Below, piece by piece: positions 22,857 to 32,300 of a stretch of DNA of 64,000 nt. Origin of the DNA: Anaeramoeba flamelloides (taxonomy: Eukaryota; Metamonada; Anaeramoebidae); assembly GCA_027625915.1 (NCBI GenBank), contig JANTQA010000033.1:9858001-9922000 (forward strand), written 5' to 3'. Under the pieces are notes generated by a model. The model had not been told where the DNA came from, made no database searches, and saw only the letters and a list, made by a program, of their open reading frames with translations. A program made the translations under genes and the position numbers. Every line of letters begins with the position of its first letter. The first letter of the stretch is position 1.

Positions 22857-23263
22857 TTAGATAGTAAAAAAGTTTTCATTCCTTTAATTTTTTTTTTTTT
22901 TTTTGAGGCAAAGATTCCACTAAGAAGTAGTGTGATGTAGTTGAAATTTGTGTCTATGTTTGAAATAGAAAATGGAATCTGATGTTAAATTGTTTTTTAT
23001 ATTTCTTGAACTGTGATCAATTGTCCATTTTGTTTTGCTAGTTGGATCCATTTCTTCGACTTTGCAAAAAATATTGTTTATGAATTTTAGAAATTTCAAT
23101 GGTTATCAAGGATTTTATTGTTGAAAAAAAATATCAAAATTTTAGAATTTTTTTTTATTGATATTTCTTATTTTGTCTTTTTGTAAAAAAAAATGTGTTT
23201 TGTTTTAAGGCAATTTTCTTTGTAAAAGAAAGAGAGAATAATAACAACAATTAAAAAAAAAGA
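22857..23263. other. Spacer with tRNA 3' flank
   Basis: AT-rich. The A-run at about 23,253-23,261 is the T-run terminator of the minus-strand tRNA gene. No other feature is seen. Confidence 0.5.
23253..23261 (-). terminator. Pol III T-run terminator of tRNA-Cys
   Basis: Nine consecutive T on the minus strand begin three bases after the tRNA 3' end; runs of four or more T terminate RNA polymerase III. Confidence 0.8.
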
Positions 23264-23335
23264 AGGGCGCACGTGGAGTCGAACCCCGGACCTATTGATC
23301 TGCAGTCAATTGCTCTACCACTGAGCTATACGCCC
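23264..23335 (-). tRNA. tRNA-Cys (anticodon GCA)
   Basis: A 72-nt cloverleaf with no intron. The acceptor arm pairs GGGCGTA with TGCGCCC (one G-U), with discriminator U as usual for tRNA-Cys. The D arm is GCTCAGTGGTAGAGC. The anticodon arm is ATTGA-CTGCAGA-TCAAT with GCA at positions 34-36. The T arm is CGGGG-TTCGACT-CCACG, with one G-A mismatch in the stem. The internal A box (TAGCTCAGTGG) and B box (GGTTCGACTCC) match the pol III consensus, and a T-run follows directly 3'. No CCA is encoded, as expected for a nuclear gene. Confidence 0.97.
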
Positions 23336-25020
23336 CTTACAAAAAAGACACTAAAATTATATAATTAATTAATTTAAAAAGCTCATATTTTTTGATTTTT
23401 TTATATTAAAAAACAAACTTTAAATTTCATTGATATAATTTAAAGGAGTCAGTTTATTTTTCATTTTTTGAGTTTACATCTTATAGAAAATAAATTCTTC
23501 AAATCATTACTTTAGCCCAATAAACCGATATGTTCATCAATACTAGAGTGGACTATAATATAGTTTACGATATTATCATACCAATAAAAAAAAAAATCAA
23601 TGAATAAAAAAAATGATCAAAAAAATTCAATAAAAATCTTATATTACTTGATCTTAAATTTAACACTCAACACAATTACTTATATTTTATTTGATTTTCT
23701 ATTTAATTCTTTATGAAAATAATTTTGTTTGGAAAATTTTTGATAAACCAATTACTGTTTAATTCTAAAGAATTTCCAAAATGAATTTAAAATCCTATTT
23801 TCATTTATGTCATCTAATTCTAGTTTTTGTTCAGAAAATTAGAGATTTTTTTAAATTCTTCCTGAGAATAAAGGTTTATTGGACAAATTGGTTTAATTTG
23901 ATAATTATTTATTTTCCATTAAAATGAGAACTCAAAAAAATTCTGAATCTCCTTGAAATTTTTTCTCAATTTTTCAATTATTTTTATTTGAATCTTTTGA
24001 AACTGTTTTTTGATTCCAAGAATTCAACCCCTTTATTTAAATTTTTGAAATAGTACTCTTTGTTATGGCTTGGTTTGATAAAACTATTTGAAAAAAGAAT
24101 TTTGAATGCAAATTTCTCACAGGGTTTTTTAAAATAATAATAAATAGTAATGGAGAGAGAAATTCAAGGAAAAAAATAGTTTGTATTAAAGCAAACTAAG
24201 AAGATAATGTAAAATCAATCTTCGAAAATAAGGCTTTTATCGAATTTTTTTTTTTTTTATTCTTGATGTCAACAAATTTATCTGGAATTGTGATCTTTTC
24301 TGTTTGGTCTTCTAAAAGAAAATATTGTTTCAAATACACACCTTTTCGAGTATATTTTTTTGGTTTACTGTTTGACTAATTTCAATCTTTTCGTATAAAC
24401 ATATCTCTAGATCGAAAAGTTAATTTAATAAAACTCAAAAATTGAATTAAAAAAAATGTTCAAAAAATTGAAAAATTTAAGATTAAACTCATAATTACTT
24501 TGATTCTTTTCACGAATAGACTAGCGAATGGTGTTTTGGTTCCAAAATTTCAATATCTGGTGGCACTCAAAAAATATTTTTCCGTAATGTTAACACAATT
24601 AAAATTTTTCAAAAATGTAAAATGTACTTACTTGTTTAAAATCCAAGAACAACAAATCATAACAAAAAAAAATAAAAATAACTAAAATGATTAATAAATA
24701 AAAACATTCTAAACTAATTAACATATATCAGTCAAAAAAACCAAAATTAAATACAGTTATATCAAAATCTTGTTAGACTTGCATTTCATAATATCTGTAA
24801 ATTATCTTGATGACTATTAACTAAACTCTATTATATTCAATAACCAGGTGAATATAAAATTCATATTGATATTATGAATACCATATCTTGTCAAACTAAA
24901 TTTCAAATTTGGAAGATAGAAAATATTTTAGCCAAATTATAAACTTTATGAAAATATGTCTAAATATTTAAACACAATGATATATCGAAACTCAACATTC
25001 TTTTAAAACAATAAATAAAT
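23336..25020. other. AT-rich spacer, no gene seen
   Basis: No supported coding sequence. A 61-codon plus-strand frame at 24,500-24,685 has no recognisable family and no splice support. Confidence 0.45.
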
Positions 25021-26002
25021 TACAGTCTTCCCAAGGCTACCATAAAATTTTAAATAAAACACAATTTATTTATCGATACTTAAGCTAAAATTCAAAATTT
25101 TCCACAAACCTAAAAAGTTCCAAACAATCACAACAATACAATTTCATTGAAATTGGAGATAATTTTGATTTTTGTAAAATATGAAAATCATTTTTTCATC
25201 TTTTAGTTTTTGTTTTCATTTCATTGTTTGAATTACGTAATTTGCTTCGTTGCATCAAAATTTTTCTACAAGGTTTGTATTATGTCAAAGTCAAGTTGTT
25301 CCAAATAGAAGAACTCAAATGAAATTAGTTGGTAGTATCTAACCTTTTGATCGATCAATATTCCTAATAGAATTTAAACAAATTTATCAAGTTATTTTTT
25401 TGTTTTGCTCTCTCCAAAAATTTTAACACACCCATGATTTATTTTTATTGATAATTATTTATTTTTTGTTTTGTGAGTATTGTAATTTATAAAACGGTGT
25501 TAACATTTCAATTGGTGAATGGTTCTAATTTGGTAAATCTTCGAGAAGTGATTAAATAAGTTTTTTTTTTTCACAAATCGAATTTTGGTGTGTTAAAAAT
25601 TTTGAATTGGGGTTTATTTTATATTTTAAAAAAATTTGGAAATAAGAGTTATTATTCTGAAAAAAGTTTTAATAAATAAGCTATTATTCAAATCAAGAAA
25701 ATCGAAAAAAAAAAATCTTTTGAAGACCCATGAAGCACTTATATATATTGTTCAAAAAATGTAAATTTTTAAAGATAAGAAAATATTGATATTTTTTATA
25801 CTTTTTTGGACTGATAATTTTTATGTTTTATAGGATCTTGAATTTTTTTTTGATTTTCCAGAAATTCAAATAATAGCTCATTTATTAAAATGATTTTGGA
25901 ATAATAACTCTTATTTCCAGAATTTTTTGAAAATGGAAACTAAGTATAGAAAATTCAATTTTATTTTATTTAAAATTTTATGGTAGCCTTGGAACGGTTG
26001 TA
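25021..26002. mobile_element. Family F TA-flanked element (982 bp)
   Basis: The left end reads TACAGTCTTCCCAAGGCTAC and continues CATAAAATTTTAAAT; the right end is ATTTAAAATTTTATGGTAG, CCTTGGAACGGTTGTA. These are terminal inverted repeats of about 35 bp with TA at each border. The interior (about 25,290-25,620) is related to 46,640-46,990 in intron 3 of the RasGEF gene. No transposase frame survives; a Tc1/mariner-like non-autonomous element is the best guess. Confidence 0.7.
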
Positions 26003-26989
26003 TTAGTAATAAAAGTAATATGTAAATGTAATTAAAAATAGGATCGTCCTTATCTATCTTAACAACTTTTCATTAACATATTATCTTGGTAATTGAAATT
26101 CTAAAATCATTTCTTTAAGGGACTAAGCTCTAATAAATTTTTTTACCTAAATTTAATAAAGATTGAGACAACTTTTTTCCAATTATTTCGATTAGAAAAA
26201 CCCTGGTTATTTTCAATATTAAACTTATTTTTAGATTATGATCATAATTTTGAAATTGGTCAAAAAAAAAAAAATGTCAGAGGATAACCTCTTAATTAAA
26301 ACATTTTAATATTTTAACAAAAATAAATGTTCTCTACATGTATTATTTCTATTTATCAGAGGTCATAAACAGATAATACTGTTAATTATAAAACAAAATA
26401 ATCAAAATTTTCATTAAACTTTCCAAAAAATAACAGCCCAAGAATTAAAATAAATCACATAAACCCCATTTCTACCAGGGAAATTAATAATTTAAGATTC
26501 TTTTAAAAATTAAAAATGAAATTTTACAATGATTTACATAATCTTTTTTTGAAAAGCTGAATGAAAAGTTTTATATCCTTTATTTTACAACAAATAGTAA
26601 TCAAGAATCATAATACATTGACAAAGAAAAAAAAAACATTTACTTCATAGACCTTATCAAAAATTTGATAAAATTATTTTATAATTGTTCATCTTTTTTT
26701 TTTTACTTGATTTTATTTTAATTCCAAAAGGAAATTTTTTATTCCGCAATTTCTTTATCAATTTCTAAAGAATTTCCAAAATAAATTTTGAATATCATTT
26801 AGTCAATTAACTCAAAAATATCATATTTTGGTTAACTAAAAATGAATTTCATTTAAATTAAATCTATTAATAATTGGCACAATTTTTATTTATTTTTTTT
26901 TTTACTTTTTTTATTTTATTTTTTGACAAAAAAATTTTTCTAGTTTAAAAAACTGTATATCAAAAAAGTATTTTTTTGATTTTTTTCCA
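26003..26989. other. AT-rich spacer
   Basis: No gene, RNA or recognised repeat. Confidence 0.5.
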
Positions 26990-27545
26990 TTTTCCCCTTG
27001 GATGTATCTTCTTTATTTTTGGAAAAAAAATACAAAGAGAAAAAAGATAAAGTGGTTACTTTCTAATAATTTTACACTGAAAAAGGAAAATATGAGTAAC
27101 TTGAAAATAAAAACAAAAAACAAAGACAAAAAAATGACCAAATGTTTAAATCAAATAAGATCAAAAAAAAAACAAAGAAATTATAACAACTTAAACAACA
27201 ATCCCCAAGTGGGCATTTATGATCAATTAACAAATTAAATTTAATTAACCAAAAATATTGTGGATGTAATTCTGGGGGTCCTTAATTAAAGATAGCATTG
27301 TTTTTTATTTATTTATTTTTTTATTTTTTACCAATTGTTTCTTCTAAATCCTTTTTAAATTTCTTTTTTCTTACTTTTTTTTTTTTTCCGTTTTCCTTTT
27401 TAATTTTTTGTACCTCAAAAAGAAGGGAGTATGTCTTTCCCTTGAACAATCGCGAAATCCATGATTTTAAACTGAAATTACCTTTGAGGAAATTTAAGTA
27501 AAAGTACATTGAGAGTGTAATTTACACTTCTTCCATCAATAAAAA
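26990..27545 (+). repeat. Family B element, copy 3
   Basis: Full-length copy: ATCTTCTTTATTTTTGG at the left, AAGTGGTTACTTTC, GAGTAACTTGAAAATAAAAA, TTAACCAAAAATATTGTGG, CTTTCCCTTGAACAATC, CTTTGAGGAAATTTAAGT, and the palindromic tail AGTGTAATTTACACT then TCTTCCATCAA. The frames on both strands within it are Lys- or Phe-rich and not conserved. Confidence 0.75.
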
Positions 27546-27980
27546 AATAATATTTTTTTTAATAATAGATAACTTCAATTTATAAAAATAAACATTTTCA
27601 AAATTTGATTTTTAAAAGGCCAATTATTTTGAAATGAAGTTTATTTCTACTTCAGAAATTAAGTTTATTTCGTGAATTTTTTACATTTGAAAACCAATTT
27701 CCTTCCCAAGCTATTTATAAAAATATAATTATTATAAATGTAACTTTAAATTTTTTCACGATTATTTTTTTTCTTTGGCCTTGAACTTTTTTTCTTTCTT
27801 TATCATTTCAAAAATTCAACCCCCCCTCCTTTAATCTTTGTAAGAATAAACTTTGCATATAAGCCTGATATATGAAATTTTAAATTATTTTCAGTTAAAT
27901 TCTCCTTTTTTTTTACAGTTTTTTAATGAAAAAATAAATAGATTATTTTTAGTCGGTGTTTTTCTCATAATTAATTTTCA

Positions 27981-28573
27981 TATACTCTTTTTCAGTCAAA
28001 GTGGTCAAGTTTTATTGAAAAATAAAATATATTCTATGATTTTAATTCATTACTCTTATCAAAATAAAATTTCTCAATTTGTAGATCAAATATATTTTTT
28101 TCTCATTTAGTCAATATTTTTTTTGTTTTTTGAGTTTTGTTTATTTTTTTAATTTTTTAGTTCAATTATTTTCTTTTTTTCTCTATATTCGTCCTTTTTT
28201 AACCAATTAGAAGAAGAAAAAAAAACGGTTGAAAACTTCCAAATTAACTTTAAGAAAAATAGGACTTTTTATTAATAGTATATTTCCAATATTTAGTATT
28301 AAAAAATCTTATTGTCAAAAATTTTAATTTTCTAAGAAATTGAGAATTATTCACGAGACGTCCCAATGAAAGTGGCCCAAAAATTATTTTAACATTTTTA
28401 TTTTTTTTATTGAGATTTGTCGTTATTCTTCAGGTATTTCATTAATGATTCTCAACTCTACTCTGAAGTTTATTATTTCTCTTATTTCTAAACAATCTAA
28501 GTTTGGTTTTTTCTATAAAAAAAAAGTGAATATTTCATTTTTTGTTTAACCCCTTTGAGTTAAATGGAGTATA
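27981..28573 (+). mobile_element. Family C MITE, copy 2
   Basis: Ends: TATACTCTTTTTCAGTCAAA on the left and ACCCCTTTGAGTTAAATGG before a GAGTATA border on the right. It shares TTATTTCTCTTATTTCTAAAC and the CACGAGACGTCCCAATGAA block with the 47.3-kb copy. The GC-rich core of the right end is more decayed than in the other two copies. Confidence 0.7.
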
Positions 28574-29346
28574 TTTATTTTTGAGAGAAAAGAGTAATTA
28601 ATAAAAATTTATGATAATAAAAAAAAAAGAGAGAGAAGTAAAATAACTGTTATTATTTGAATGTATTTGAGACAATAAATAATATATTTTTCTTGATATG
28701 GTGATATTTAAAGCACCTGGTTAATATAAATATCTTTTTCATTTGATAAACAATGAATCAAATAGCGTGAGTTATTTTCGTTGAAGTGGAGAGGAACTTT
28801 AAGTGAAAAAAAAGATAAAAGTAATGACAACATCATAAATTAAATAAAATAATTATATCATTTATATGTGGAAATCAGAAATATATCTACTGTTTTTAGG
28901 TTTTCCAGAATTTGAAAAAATAGAGTAATATCTCTGTTTTTATTCAATTCGTTTAAATTAACAAAAAACCTAGACACAGTCCCTAAGAGTGGGACACCTT
29001 GTACAGGAATTTAAAAAAAAAAATATGATCTAACTGAGTGTTGTGTATTTGATTAAAGATTCAAATGTCGTCTCAATTTATAACTCAAAATAATATCCAA
29101 TTATTAATCAGAACAATTTTTTTATTAACAATCCGTTGATAATTTCAAAAAAAAAATAAAAATAAGAAAATTGAAATGGATTAAAAGGTATAAATGAAAG
29201 TTATTTGGTTATTTTTATTTAATTAACAAATTGTTGATTGATTAATAAATAAAAAAATAAAAAATAAAAAAATAGATAAATAAAAAAAAAATTAAAAGGA
29301 AAGGAAAAGAAATCAGAACAAAACGCAAAGGATAATAAAAAGGTTA
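28574..29346. other. 3' flank of the NCAPD3 gene with a small dispersed repeat
   Basis: About 28,650-28,810 resembles 45,970-46,110 in intron 3 of the RasGEF gene (shared AATATATTTTTCTTGATA and GTGATATTTA words followed by AGCACC). Otherwise AT-rich with no gene. Confidence 0.45.
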
Positions 29347-32300
29347 TTAATGTTTTTTATGAAGAATTTTCATATTTCTTTTTGTTGTTGTTCTTCTGGA
29401 AGAGCGATTTCTATTCCCCAAATTTTCTTTTTGGTTTCTTCTTTCAGATTTTTGTTTTAAAGTTCTTGCCTTTTTAACTATTTTTTTACCCCCCTTTTCC
29501 ATATTTTTTTCCTCTTCGTTAGCGATGTGAATCTCTTGGGCAGTTAAATTTGAATCTGAATCTTGGTCAGAATCAAAATTAGAATTAGAGTCTGAATCCA
29601 AATCTGAATCCAAATACGAATCTGAACCTGAACCTAAATCTAAATGTGATTTGTTTTTTTGATGTGATTTTTTTTCCAATCTGGATGGTGTTTGGACATT
29701 CCATACCCTAGGTTTTGGTGAATTATTTTGTGGGCTTATGAGAAAGAGATCTGTTTTTTGCTTTTTGGAATCAATTAATGGGTTTTGGTTTTTTGTTTTC
29801 TTTTTTTTTATTGTAATTTTTTTTGAAGAGTAAACTCTCATTGGCAAATTACTTGGAATAGGTGATTTTAATTCAATTGTATTTAATCTCTTTTTATTTT
29901 TTTTTGGAGTTTTTTTAATTTCTTTTTTTTCTGTCTTTTTTTCCTTCTTTTTTTCCTTCTTATTTTCCTTCTTATTTTCCTTCTTATTTTCCTTCTTATT
30001 TATTTTTTTTTTTACATTTTTTTTATTTTTTTCGATTATTTCTGATTCTTCTGACTCCTCTGACTCTTCTGACACACCCGACTCTTCTGACTCTTCTGAC
30101 TCTTCCGACTCTTCTGACTCTTCCGACTCTTCCGACTCTTCTGACTCTTCTGACTCTTCCAACTCTTCTGACTCTTCCAACTCTTCTGACTCTTCTGACT
30201 CTTCTGATTCTTCTGATTCTTCTGACTCCTGGGACTCTTCTGACTCCTGTTTAGTTTTTTTCTTTTTCTTTTTTTTCTTAACGGATTTAGGTTCTATCTC
30301 AATTTCCATTTTTAATTGGTTTGTGTCTTCATCAAAAAATTTTCTTTCTTTTTCCTTTTCCAATTTCTTATCTATCTCTCCCTTTTGATGTTTTTTAAAA
30401 GCCCTTTTCAATGATTTGTTGATACTATTATTGTTTTGAGCCAACAAAGAATTTGATTTTTTAAAAGTAGATTTTTTTGATCTCGATCTCAACATTGGTG
30501 ATTTGAAATCTTTTAATTCGTTTTGTGTGACTCTGGGTGTTTGCATAACCCTAAATGGTGTTTTTAATACTGATTTAGGTGTTTTAGGATTCAAATTTGG
30601 GTTTTGGTTATTTTTCTTTGGTGTTTTTAACAACACATTTCCATCATGATCATTATTTTTTTCAATTTCGATTCCATTTTCGTTTTCGTTTTCATTTTCT
30701 TTTTGAATCATATCTTCATTGGGCATAGTTGATAAACGTCTCTTTTTTTGGTTTTCTCTAATTCTTCGCTGTAATTCCAATGCTTCTTTCTCTTTTAATT
30801 GCATCTGTAATAACATTTGTTGTTCAAATTGTTTTAAATCATATTCCACTTCCTGTGCGAGTTGTTTATCTACAACTAAAATATCTTTAATTTCGTCTCT
30901 ATAGTCTTTCATCAATTCACGTAGATATAGCATCAGATCTTTTAAAAGAGGAGATCTATGTTTTTCAAGAATTCGTTTCAAGCCAATTATTATTGGCACA
31001 ATATTCTCTATAACATTTTTTTTCATTATTTGGGAAAGTATATTACTCTTGGCAATATTTAAATTATTGACAACATCTTGTGAATTTTGCTGCTGCTGCT
31101 GTTGTTGTTGCTGCTGGTTTGAACTTTGGCTATCTGAATATTTCATAGCATTCAATTTAATTTCATTTGAAGAAAGAATTGCCAAGGCATCGGAAATTAC
31201 ATCTGTGGCATTATTTAAAGGGATGATATCCTCTGTTACTGCTGCCAAAATTTCGTGACAAAGCTTTGAAATAATTTCAAATTTTTGATTATCACTTAAA
31301 AATTCCAAAAGTGTTTTATAAATATATAATCTTTTATTTTTATTTTTTGGCCCAATTAGGGAAAATAATTGCTTTTCATGTATTGAGTGTTTTAATTTAT
31401 TATAAGTGGGATGATCTAAATAATGATTTAAATAAAAAATCAATTCAACAAAATGAGTGAAAAACAATAAGGGAGTTTTTTGTAACAGGAGTTCGCAAAG
31501 ACAAAATTTTGCAAGTTTGGAAACACGGATATTCTCATCAACCAATGAAATAACAAATTTATAAAATAAAGATCCTTTCCATTTGATATAATCTTCTTGC
31601 AATAAACGAGTTATTAAAGTCACTGTTTGCTTTCTAACAACGACAAAAGGATCTTTAAAGCAATTTGCCATTAAGGGTATATAGCGATCAATTAAAAAGG
31701 TGTGCCTTAAGCAAAGATCACACATCACCACGAGGCAATTGTTTCTAATCATTGGTATTTCTGAATTTTCAATTTCATGTGCAAATACACCAACACATTT
31801 TTTTGCAAGTTGTTGATCAAATAAACACATTTTCCCCAAGGTACCAAAGGCAAAGGTTCGAACCCTTGAAGGGATCGGGGTCCTGCTTGGTAAACTGTTT
31901 GCAATCAATGCTTGAACAGTTGTTTGTAACCGTTGAGTGGTTTTTGTTTCGGAAAAAACAACTATTTCGCCTAAAGTAAAGAGATTTTTTGAAACAAAGG
32001 GCTCATCAATTTCAACAATTTTATTTACCGAATTATTAAGATTTTTCCTATTATTTTTCACTAAAGAAGAAACAGCTGTGGAATTATCATCACCATCCTC
32101 GTCGTCATCATCATCACCTTCGTTGTCGTCTTCGTCATCGTCAACATCATCATCTTCGTCTTCATCTTTATTATTTTTCTTGTTCTTATTAATATTATTG
32201 AAAATTGGCGTAATATTGGAGTTTTTGATTTCATTTTTATTATTTTTAATTAAAGATAAGGGTGAATTGATTAAAGAACTATTATTTTCATCAATATTTT

